A DNA stretch of 64,000 nucleotides, taken from Alphaproteobacteria bacterium. GTDB taxonomy: Bacteria > Pseudomonadota > Alphaproteobacteria > Rhodobacterales > Rhodobacteraceae. Shown here one piece after another: positions 35,445 to 42,718 of this stretch; positions within the stretch are counted from its first letter, which is position 1; each line of letters starts with the position of its first letter. The position numbers and the translations under genes are program-made. The notes beneath the pieces were generated by a model that was not told the origin of the DNA, made no database searches, and worked only from the letters and a program-made list of their open reading frames with translations. The DNA lies in contig JAUHZO010000007.1 of NCBI GenBank assembly GCA_030425925.1, forward strand, positions 124,001 through 188,000. Reading direction: 5' to 3'.

Positions 35445-36887
35445 ATGATCTCGGCTGATCTCAACATCATCCTGCCGGAAATCGTGCTGTCGGTCTTTGC
35501 GATGCTCGGGCTTCTTGGTGCGGTCTATACCGAAAAGGACCGCCTTGCGCCCGTGCTGGTGTGGATCACCAGCGCGCTGTTCCTGGCGCTGGCGGTCTGG
35601 ATCGGCACCACCGGGCAGGGCACGAACGTGGCCTTTGGCGGCATGTTCGTCGACGACGGCTTTGCCCGGTTCGCCAAGGTGGTGATCCTGGCCTCGGCCG
35701 CTGCGGTCCTGCTGATGTCCGAGGCGTACATGGAACGCCGCGGCATCCTGCGGTTCGAATATCCGCTGCTGATCGCGCTGGCCGCGGTGGGCATGATGAT
35801 GATGGTCAGCGCCGGCGACCTGATGGCGCTGTATATGGGGCTGGAGCTGCAATCGCTGGCGCTTTACGTCGTGGCCTCGCTGCGCCGCGACAGTGCCAAA
35901 TCCACCGAAGCCGGGCTGAAATACTTTGTCCTTGGCGCGCTGTCCTCGGGCCTGCTGCTCTATGGTGCGTCGCTGACCTATGGCTATGCGGGCACCACGC
36001 TGTTCTCGGGCATCATCCAGACGGCGGGCGAGGGCGAGGTTTCGGTCGGGTTGCTGATCGGCCTGGTGCTGCTGATTTCGGGGCTGGCCTTCAAGGTCTC
36101 GGCGGTGCCGTTCCACATGTGGACACCGGACGTCTACGAAGGCGCGCCGACGCCGGTCACCGCCTTCTTTGCCACCGCGCCCAAGGTGGCGGCCATGGCG
36201 CTGTTTGCCCGCGTGCTGCATGACGCGTTCGGCGGCGCGGTGGGCGACTGGCAGCAGGTCGTGGCGCTCTTGTCGGTGCTGTCGATGTTCCTGGGTGCGG
36301 TCGCCGCGATCGGTCAGCGCGACATCAAGCGGCTGATGGCCTATTCCTCGATCGCCCATATGGGCTATGCGCTGATGGGTCTGGCCTCGGGCACGGAACT
36401 GGGCGTGCAGGCGATGCTGATCTACATGGCGATCTACGCGACCATGAACATCGGCACCTTCGCCTTCATCCTGTCGATGGAGCGCGACGGCCAGCCGGTG
36501 ACGTCGATTGACTCTTTGGGCATGTATTCGGCACGCGAACCTGGCAAGGCGCTGGCGATGCTGGTGCTGCTCTTCAGCCTGGCCGGCGTGCCGCCGCTGG
36601 TGGGGTTCTTTGGCAAGCTCTACGTGCTGCGCGCGGCTTATGAGGGCGGGCTGGCCTGGCTGGCGGTGGCCGGGGTCGTGGCCAGCGTGATCGGCGCGTT
36701 CTACTACTTGCGGATCGTCTTCTTCATGTATTTCGGCCAGGACCGCGAGGACGCGCTGGATGGCGGCAAATCCCCGGTGCTCTGGGGGTTCCTGATGGCC
36801 TCTGCGGTGATCATGGTGGTGGGCGTGGTGAACCTCTTCGGGATCGAGGGGGTCGCGCAGGCGGCGGCGGCGACGCTTGTCAACTGA
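35445..36887 (+). CDS. nuoN: NADH-quinone oxidoreductase subunit N
   Basis: 480 aa antiporter-like subunit with 14 transmembrane helices. Typical motifs: [62 protein letters not shown]. It is the last canonical subunit, so the 14 nuo genes are complete. A 12-bp gap separates it from nuoM, and the dispersed repeat lies downstream. Confidence 0.95.
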   Translation: MISADLNIILPEIVLSVFAMLGLLGAVYTEKDRLAPVLVWITSALFLALAVWIGTTGQGTNVAFGGMFVDDGFARFAKVVILASAAAVLLMSEAYMERRGILRFEYPLLIALAAVGMMMMVSAGDLMALYMGLELQSLALYVVASLRRDSAKSTEAGLKYFVLGALSSGLLLYGASLTYGYAGTTLFSGIIQTAGEGEVSVGLLIGLVLLISGLAFKVSAVPFHMWTPDVYEGAPTPVTAFFATAPKVAAMALFARVLHDAFGGAVGDWQQVVALLSVLSMFLGAVAAIGQRDIKRLMAYSSIAHMGYALMGLASGTELGVQAMLIYMAIYATMNIGTFAFILSMERDGQPVTSIDSLGMYSAREPGKALAMLVLLFSLAGVPPLVGFFGKLYVLRAAYEGGLAWLAVAGVVASVIGAFYYLRIVFFMYFGQDREDALDGGKSPVLWGFLMASAVIMVVGVVNLFGIEGVAQAAAATLVN

Positions 36888-36915
36888 GCCGTTGGCGCCT
36901 GTGACGCGGGCCGGA

Positions 36916-36967
36916 GCGAGGGGCCAGCCCCTCGCGCTCCCCGGAGGTATTTTCAGAAAGATGAAAG
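36916..36967. repeat. Dispersed palindromic element downstream of nuoN
   Basis: GCGAGGGG-ccag-CCCCTCGC (36916-36935) forms a perfect hairpin. It is followed by GCTCCCCGGAGGTATTTT, then CAGAAAGATGAAAG (36954-36967). It matches in inverted orientation the block 7233-7284 between mccB and mccA. Identity is very high through the hairpin and core, and the only differences are in the TATTT/AAAG spacer. The hairpin is a plausible end of the long nuo transcript. Confidence 0.78.
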
Positions 36968-36973
36968 AGCGGA

Positions 36974-37717
36974 TTGGCACGTGTGATCTGGCCTGAGGGC
37001 TATGGGCGGCGGGTGCTGGCCAAACTCGACAGCACCAATGCCGAGGCCGCACGGCTGGTGGGGCGGATGGCCGGGCCGGAATGGATCTGCGCGCTGCGGC
37101 AAACGGCGGGGCGCGGCCGGCGCGGGCGGGCCTGGGTCATGCCGGAGGGCAATTTCGCGGCGACCCTGGTGATGCGCGTGCAGGAGCCGCCCGCGCAGGT
37201 GGCGTTGCGGTCCTTCGTGGCGGCGCTGGCGCTGCGCGATGCGGTGGTGGCCGTGGCGCAGGTGCCGGAGGCACTGGCGCTGAAATGGCCCAATGACGTG
37301 CTGCTGAACGGCGGCAAGCTGGCGGGGATCCTGCTGGAAGGCCTGCCGGACGGGCATCTGGCCATCGGCATCGGCGTCAACCTCGCCGCGGCACCCGAGG
37401 CGGCGGCGCTGGAGCCCGGGGCCGTGGCACCGGTTGCGCTTTGGCCGGAGACGGGCGTGAAGGTGACTCCGGAGATGTTCCTCGACGCGCTGGCCGTGGC
37501 CTATGCGGCCTGGGAGGCGCGGTTTGTCACCTACGGGTTTGCCCCGGTGCGCACGGCCTGGCTGGAACAGGCCGCGAAGCTGGGCGAGACGATCACGGCG
37601 CGCACCGCGAGCCGGAGCCTTGACGGGGTCTTCGAGACTGTGGACGAGGATGGCCAACTTGTCCTAAAGACGGCCAAAGGCCGCGTCACCATCGCCGCGG
37701 CCGACGTGTTTTTCTGA
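36974..37717 (+). CDS. birA: Biotin-[acetyl-CoA-carboxylase] ligase
   Basis: 247 aa from TTG 36974; GTG 36983 is an equal alternative with weak ribosome-binding sites at both. Catalytic hallmarks: QTAGRGRRGRAWVMPEGN (biotinoyl-AMP loop) and LKWPNDVLLNGGKLAGILLE (Lys and Asn-Asp). No N-terminal helix-turn-helix is present, so it is a monofunctional ligase, not a repressor. It biotinylates carboxylase carriers such as MccA. It is followed at 11 bp by coaX. Confidence 0.93.
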   Translation: MARVIWPEGYGRRVLAKLDSTNAEAARLVGRMAGPEWICALRQTAGRGRRGRAWVMPEGNFAATLVMRVQEPPAQVALRSFVAALALRDAVVAVAQVPEALALKWPNDVLLNGGKLAGILLEGLPDGHLAIGIGVNLAAAPEAAALEPGAVAPVALWPETGVKVTPEMFLDALAVAYAAWEARFVTYGFAPVRTAWLEQAAKLGETITARTASRSLDGVFETVDEDGQLVLKTAKGRVTIAAADVFF

Positions 37718-37728
37718 AAGGCGCGCGC

Positions 37729-38505
37729 ATGCTCCTTGCCATCGATTGCGGCAACACCAACACCGTGTTCTCGATCTGGGACGGGACGCGGTTCCTGTGC
37801 ACGCTGCGCACCTCGACCCATCATGCGCGCACGGCGGATGCCTATTTCACCTGGTTCCACACGCTGGTGACGCATTACGGGATCGACGCGCAGATCACCG
37901 ACGTGATCATCTCGTCCACCGTGCCGCGCGTGGTGTTCAACCTGCGGGTCTTTGCCGACCGGTTCTTTGGCTGCCGCCCGCTGGTGGTGGGCCGGCCCGA
38001 CTGCAGGCTGCCGGTGCCGCCGCGTGTCGATCCGGGCACCGCCGTGGGGCCGGACCGCCTGGTGAACGTCGCCGGGGCTTATGACCGGCATGGCGGGGAC
38101 GTGGTGGTGGTGGATTTCGGCACGGCGACCACCTTTGACGTGGTGGCCGAGGACGGGGCCTATGTGGGTGGCGTGATCGCGCCAGGGGTGAACCTGAGCC
38201 TCGAAGCGCTGCACATGGGGGCGGCCGCACTGCCGCATGTGGACATCACCCAGCCCGACAAGGTGATCGGCACCAACACGGTGGGCTGTATCCAGTCCGG
38301 CGTGTTCTGGGGCTATGTCGGGCTGATCGACGGCATCGCCACCCGCATAAAGGCCGAATACGGCCGTCCGATGAAGGTGATCGGCACGGGCGGGCTTGCA
38401 TCGCTCTTCGCCAGCGGCGAAGTGCTGTTCGACAGCGTCGAGGACGATCTGACGATGCACGGGCTGACCGTGATCCATAACCACAACAAGAGGCAGGACT
38501 TATGA
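37729..38505 (+). CDS. coaX: Type III pantothenate kinase
   Basis: 258 aa. MLLAIDCGNTNTVFSIWDG holds the first ATP-binding block, DPGTAVGPDRLVNVAGAY the substrate region, and VVVDFGTATTFDVVAEDGAY the second. LSLEALHMGAAALP and IGTNTVGCIQSGVFWGYVGLID are typical later motifs. It phosphorylates pantothenate in CoA synthesis and needs a monovalent cation. It sits 11 bp after birA, and its stop overlaps the rnj start (ATGA). Confidence 0.94.
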   Translation: MLLAIDCGNTNTVFSIWDGTRFLCTLRTSTHHARTADAYFTWFHTLVTHYGIDAQITDVIISSTVPRVVFNLRVFADRFFGCRPLVVGRPDCRLPVPPRVDPGTAVGPDRLVNVAGAYDRHGGDVVVVDFGTATTFDVVAEDGAYVGGVIAPGVNLSLEALHMGAAALPHVDITQPDKVIGTNTVGCIQSGVFWGYVGLIDGIATRIKAEYGRPMKVIGTGGLASLFASGEVLFDSVEDDLTMHGLTVIHNHNKRQDL

Positions 38506-40169
38506 GCGAAGACCGGTTGATCTACCTCCCGCTGGGGGGTGCCGGCGAGATCGGCATGAACTGCTATGTCTACGGCTACGGCAAACCGGGGGCCGAGCGG
38601 CTGATCGTCGTCGATCTGGGCGTGACCTTTCCCGACATGGACGGCACGCCGGGCGTGGATCTGATCCTGCCCGACATCACCTGGCTGAAGGAAAACCGCA
38701 ACCGGATCGACGCGATCTTCATCACCCATGCGCATGAGGACCATGTGGGCGCGGTGGGGCATTGCTTTGAACAGCTGGGCGCGCCGATCCATGCGCGGGC
38801 CTTCACGGCGAACATCGCGCGCGGCAAGCTGTCGGAATACGGGATTGGCGAGAAGGCGGTGCGCACCGCGTCCAAATGGCCCGAGACCGTGCAGGCCGGG
38901 CCGTTCCGCGTGGGGTTCCTGCCGATCTCGCACTCGATCCCGGAATCGAGCGCGCTGGTGATCGACAGCCCGGCGGGGCGCGTCATCCATACCGGAGATT
39001 TCAAGCTGGACACGCAGCCGCTGGTGGGCGAGCCGTGGGATCCCGCGCTCTGGAGCGAGGTGGCCCGGCCGGGCGTTCTGGCGCTGGTCTGCGATTCGAC
39101 CAACGTGTTCTCGGAACATCCCGGGCGGTCGGAATCCTCGGTCGGGCCGGAGGTGGAGGCGCTGGTCGCCGGGGCGAAACAGATGGTGGTGGCGACCACC
39201 TTTGCCTCCAACGTGGCGCGGGTCAAGACGCTGGCGGAGGCGGGCGAGCGGGCCGGGCGGTCGATCTGCCTTTTGGGCCGGGCGATGCGGCGGATGATCG
39301 AGGCGGCGGTGGAAACCGGCGTGCTGACCTCGTTCCCCAAGGTGATCGCACCCGAGGACGTGACCCAGATCCCGCGCGAGAACGTCATGCTGATCGTGAC
39401 CGGATCCCAGGGCGAACGCCGGGCGGCCAGCGCGCAGCTGGCCCGCGGCAAGTTCAACGGGATCGAGATGAAGGAGGGCGATCTGTTCCTGTTCTCCTCC
39501 AAGACGATCCCGGGCAATGAACGCGGCGTGATCCGGATCATGAACATGTTCTCGGAACAGGGTGTGGACGTGATCGACGATTCCGGCGGCAGGTACCATG
39601 TGTCCGGCCATGCCAATCGGCCGGACCTGGAAACGGTGCAGGACCTGGTGCAGCCGCAGATCGTGGTGCCGATGCATGGCGAACACCGCCACCTGCGCGA
39701 GCATGTCAAGCTGACGCAGGCGCGGGGCCGAAAGGGCGTGCTGGCGGTGAACGGGATGATGATCGAGCTGTCGGGCAACGCGCCCCGCGTGGTGGAGCAT
39801 GTGGAGACCGGGCGCACCTATCTTGATGGCTCGGTCCAGATCGGTGCGCTGGACGGGGTCGTGCGCGACCGTATCCGCATGGCGCTGAACGGTCACGTGG
39901 TGGTGACCGTGATCCTGGACGAAGAGGATGCGCCGCTGGGCGATCCCTGGTGCGACCTGAAGGGCCTGCCCGAGACCGGCCGCAGCCACGCGCCGCTGAC
40001 GGATGTGCTGGAGGAAGACCTGAGCCAGTTCATCGGACGTGCCGGAGACAAGACCCTGGCCGATGACGACAAGCTGGAAGAGGGGCTGGTGCGTGTGGTG
40101 CGCAATACCTGCCAGAGCGAGATCGGCAAGAAGCCCGAGGTGACGGTGGTGGTGTCGCGGTTGGCGTAG
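38502..40169 (+). CDS. rnj: Ribonuclease J
   Basis: 555 aa metallo-beta-lactamase/beta-CASP nuclease with endo- and 5'-exonuclease activity in RNA processing and decay. The zinc motif HAHEDHVGA is near residue 74. Other motifs: SIPESSALVIDSPAGRVIHTGDFKLD, DSTNVFSEHPGRSE, and the C-terminal beta-CASP His in DSGGRYHVSGHANR. In alphaproteobacteria RNase J commonly lies downstream of birA-coaX, as here. The start overlaps coaX (ATGA). Confidence 0.95.
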   Translation: MSEDRLIYLPLGGAGEIGMNCYVYGYGKPGAERLIVVDLGVTFPDMDGTPGVDLILPDITWLKENRNRIDAIFITHAHEDHVGAVGHCFEQLGAPIHARAFTANIARGKLSEYGIGEKAVRTASKWPETVQAGPFRVGFLPISHSIPESSALVIDSPAGRVIHTGDFKLDTQPLVGEPWDPALWSEVARPGVLALVCDSTNVFSEHPGRSESSVGPEVEALVAGAKQMVVATTFASNVARVKTLAEAGERAGRSICLLGRAMRRMIEAAVETGVLTSFPKVIAPEDVTQIPRENVMLIVTGSQGERRAASAQLARGKFNGIEMKEGDLFLFSSKTIPGNERGVIRIMNMFSEQGVDVIDDSGGRYHVSGHANRPDLETVQDLVQPQIVVPMHGEHRHLREHVKLTQARGRKGVLAVNGMMIELSGNAPRVVEHVETGRTYLDGSVQIGALDGVVRDRIRMALNGHVVVTVILDEEDAPLGDPWCDLKGLPETGRSHAPLTDVLEEDLSQFIGRAGDKTLADDDKLEEGLVRVVRNTCQSEIGKKPEVTVVVSRLA

Positions 40170-40192
40170 GATGGGTGATATCACCCATCCTA
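40167..40192. terminator. Perfect 26-bp palindrome at the end of rnj
   Basis: The arms are TAGGATGGGTGAT (from the rnj stop TAG) and its exact reverse complement, ending at 40192, with no loop. It is 23 bp before the convergent end of the helicase gene. It can act as a bidirectional transcription end for both convergent genes, although no long T-run follows. Confidence 0.7.
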
Positions 40193-40215
40193 CCTCGAAC
40201 CGCTGAGCCGGAGCT

Positions 40216-41565
40216 TCAGCCCGCGCGCCGTTCCTCGAAGCTCAGCGCGATGAATTCCGGCATGTGGTCGCCCATGCCCACCACGTTGCTGTCCTGGCGG
40301 CTCTCGTCGCCATGGCGCGGACCACGCTCGGACCGGCGCGAGCGCGTGCGCGTGGGTTTGCGGTCCTCCGTCTCGGCGCGCGGTGCCCGGCTCGGCTCCT
40401 CCACCGGGGCGGCGGTCTTGACCGGGTTCTCGATACGCGGGATTTGCTTCTGGATCAGCTTTTCCACGCCGTCGAGATACTTGTCGTCGCGCGGTACACA
40501 GATGGTGAAGGCCTTGCCCGAGCGTCCGGCGCGTCCGGTGCGGCCGATGCGGTGGACGTAATCCTCGGCATGGCTTGGCACGTCGAAGTTGAACACGTGG
40601 CTGACCGCCGGGATGTCCAGGCCGCGCGCGGCCACGTCCGAGGCAATCAGCAGGCGCAGATCGCCATTGCGGAAGCCGTCCAGCGTGCGGGTGCGCTGCG
40701 ACTGGTCCAGGTCGCCATGGATCGCGGCGGCGTCATAGCCGTATTTCTTCAGCGATTTCGCCACGATATCCACATCGACCTTGCGGTTGCAGAAGATGAT
40801 GGCGTTGGTGCAGGCCGCGCCTTCGGCGTCGATCAGCGCACGCAGAACGGCCCGTTTTTCCGAGCCTTCGCGATCCTTGCGCGAGGGTTTGAACACAACC
40901 GCCGCCTGTTCGATGGTCTCGGACGCGGTGGCCTGCCGCGCCACCTCGATCCGGGCGGGGGCCGACAGGAAGGTGTTGGTGATGCGCTCGATCTCCGGCG
41001 CCATGGTGGCCGAGAAGAACAGCGTCTGCCGGGTGAACGGCGTGAGCGAGAAGATGCGTTCGATATCCGGGATGAAACCCATGTCGAGCATGCGGTCGGC
41101 TTCGTCCACCACCATGATCTCGATGCCGGTCAGCAGCAGCTTTCCGCGCTCGAAATGGTCCAGCAGGCGGCCCGGCGTGGCGATCAGCACGTCGACGCCC
41201 TTGTCGATCAGGATGTCCTGTTCCTTGAAGGACACGCCGCCGATCAGCAGCGCCTTTGTCAGCTTCACGTATTGCGAATAGGTGTCGAAGTTCTCGGCCA
41301 CCTGCGCCGCCAGTTCCCGTGTCGGGCACAGCACCAGCGAACGCGGCATCCGCGCGCGGGCGCGCCCCCGGGCCAGCTTGGTGATCATCGGCAGGGTAAA
41401 GCTTGCGGTCTTGCCGGTGCCGGTCTGGGCGATGCCAAGGACGTCCTTGCCGTCCAGCGCGGGCGGGATCGCCCCTTCCTGGATCGGCGTGGGGGTTTCG
41501 TACCCGGCTTCTTCGATGGCTTTCAGAACCTTGGGGTTCAGGTTCAGGTCGGAAAATTTTGTCAT
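40216..41565 (-). CDS. DEAD-box RNA helicase (RhlE-like)
   Basis: 449 aa from ATG 41565 (MTKFSDLNLNPKVLKAIEE). Complete motif set: Q-motif (YETPTPIQEGAIPP), motif I GTGKT, Ia PTRELAAQ, DEAD box VVDEADRML, motif III SATM, and motif VI HRIGRTGRAG. The C-terminal tail is basic, with TRTRSRRSERGPRHGDESR, then VVGMGDHMPEFIALSFEER. The RhlE-like order and lack of an accessory RNA-binding domain are noted. An in-frame ATG at 41640 would add 25 residues, but homologues begin at 41565. It has its own promoter and a leader described separately. Confidence 0.93.
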   Translation of the reverse strand: MTKFSDLNLNPKVLKAIEEAGYETPTPIQEGAIPPALDGKDVLGIAQTGTGKTASFTLPMITKLARGRARARMPRSLVLCPTRELAAQVAENFDTYSQYVKLTKALLIGGVSFKEQDILIDKGVDVLIATPGRLLDHFERGKLLLTGIEIMVVDEADRMLDMGFIPDIERIFSLTPFTRQTLFFSATMAPEIERITNTFLSAPARIEVARQATASETIEQAAVVFKPSRKDREGSEKRAVLRALIDAEGAACTNAIIFCNRKVDVDIVAKSLKKYGYDAAAIHGDLDQSQRTRTLDGFRNGDLRLLIASDVAARGLDIPAVSHVFNFDVPSHAEDYVHRIGRTGRAGRSGKAFTICVPRDDKYLDGVEKLIQKQIPRIENPVKTAAPVEEPSRAPRAETEDRKPTRTRSRRSERGPRHGDESRQDSNVVGMGDHMPEFIALSFEERRAG

Positions 41566-41659
41566 GTGTGTCCGTATCATTGCGGACACTGACCTGGCCC
41601 GCACGTCTGTTGGGGTCAGGCCCGGATGGCCCTGAGTCATCTCTCACCCCGCGGGCGCC
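41566..41659 (-). promoter_or_regulatory. Structured 5' leader of the helicase gene
   Basis: Between the predicted -10 and the ATG 41565 there are 94 bp. Immediately before the start (2 nt away) the mRNA can form GTGTCCG - 8 nt - CGGACAC (41568-41589), a perfect 7-bp hairpin. Its 3' arm contains the only GGA available as a ribosome-binding site. A second potential stem (TCAGG/CCTGA with adjacent GGCC) lies at about 41615-41636. An in-frame ATG at 41640 marks an alternative upstream start. Confidence 0.5.
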
Positions 41660-41688
41660 TTTTTACGGAGTTTCACCTGAGAGGTCAA
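41660..41688 (-). promoter_or_regulatory. Strong predicted promoter of the helicase gene
   Basis: On the minus strand, TTGACC (41688-41683), a 17-bp spacer and TAAAAA (41665-41660). This is the best consensus-like promoter pair in the window. Predicted start is about 41653, giving a leader of about 90 nt. Confidence 0.65.
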
Positions 41689-41752
41689 TCGGCCCGCCCG
41701 GGGCGGTGATGCGGAAATGCCGCGCGTGTTTCGTATCGGTGAACAATCCGGC

Positions 41753-42718
41753 TCAGCTGGCGGGATTGGCTGCCGGATCGGTGCCGGGGAAGTGCTTTTG
41801 CCGCAGCGCCTCCAGCCCCATCGCGTGCCGTCGCAACAGGCCGTTTTGCGCCAGCCGGTCGACCAGAAAGGGGGATGCGGTGCAGACCTCGTCAAAGAAC
41901 AGCCGCAGCGCGTTCTCGCCGCCTTCCGCCTCGATCAGGCCAAAGAGGTCGTGCAGGCTGAGCGCGCTGCCGTCGCGCACCTGCGGTTTCAACTCGGCCC
42001 GGTAGGATCCGCGCGCCAGCCGAAAGCGGTAGGCCTGCAGGAAATGCGCCCAGTCGGCGGCGTGGAAATGGCCCAGTTCGGTCCCGGTCAGCGGCACCTC
42101 GCCGGGGTTCTGCTGGCCGTCGAGGATCACGTTGTGGATGCGCACCTGCAGCCCCTTGGTGCCGGGGCGGAAGAACAGCTTGCCCGCGACATGGCTGAGA
42201 AAGCCGCCCGACAGATGCGCGCCCCATGTGGGAAAGCAGGCGCGGGCCGCCGCCTGCCGCGCGGCCTGGTCAAGGTGGAAGGCCTTGAACAGGGTTTCGC
42301 CCGGCGGCGTGTCACGCCCCGGGGCCAGGGCCTCCACCGGGCGGACACGGGCGCAAAGCGCCGCCTCGGGCAGGGCGGCCAGCTGGTCGGCCAGGGGCGT
42401 GGCGGGCAGCAGGAACTCGTCCACGTCGATATGGGCCAGCCAGTCGACCTCGGGCTTGCGGTTGTTGGCGTGGCGCGCGTTCATGGTCTGGCGCACCTGG
42501 TGCATGTCCGGACGGCCCTTGCGCCTGGCCCAATAGGCGGCGTCGGTGTGCAGAACGCGCAGCTTGGGGTGCGCCGCAAGCGCGGCCTGCGTCCTTGGCA
42601 CATCGTCGTCGAGATAGAGGTAGATGCGGTGCGCGCCATGCTCCAGATGCCAGGCGGCAAAGCGCTGGATCGCGTCCAGCGGTGCCTTGACGGTGCTGAC
42701 CGTGCCCCAGCGGATCAC
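41753..42718 (-). CDS. Glycosyltransferase family 2-like protein (first paralogue)
   Basis: 321 aa. Sequence pattern of a GT2/DUF4422-like enzyme: RWGTVSTVKAPLDAIQRFAAWHLEHG near the N-terminus, DVPRTQAALAAHPKL, then WLAHIDVDEFLLPATPL with a DxD motif (about residues 96-98) that binds the metal/nucleotide sugar. The rest has a Gly/Phe-rich acceptor region (FPTWGAHLSGGFLSHVAGKLFFR). The sugar and acceptor are unknown. It is a paralogue of the C-terminal half of the gene upstream (42715-44448), which it overlaps by 4 bp. Confidence 0.8.
   Translation of the reverse strand: MIRWGTVSTVKAPLDAIQRFAAWHLEHGAHRIYLYLDDDVPRTQAALAAHPKLRVLHTDAAYWARRKGRPDMHQVRQTMNARHANNRKPEVDWLAHIDVDEFLLPATPLADQLAALPEAALCARVRPVEALAPGRDTPPGETLFKAFHLDQAARQAAARACFPTWGAHLSGGFLSHVAGKLFFRPGTKGLQVRIHNVILDGQQNPGEVPLTGTELGHFHAADWAHFLQAYRFRLARGSYRAELKPQVRDGSALSLHDLFGLIEAEGGENALRLFFDEVCTASPFLVDRLAQNGLLRRHAMGLEALRQKHFPGTDPAANPAS

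Noticed and set aside
41660-41700. Sequence CTCTCAGG in the helicase upstream region resembling the end of a glycine riboswitch
   Set aside because: It lies in the spacer of the promoter, before the predicted start, and no other riboswitch core elements are seen.
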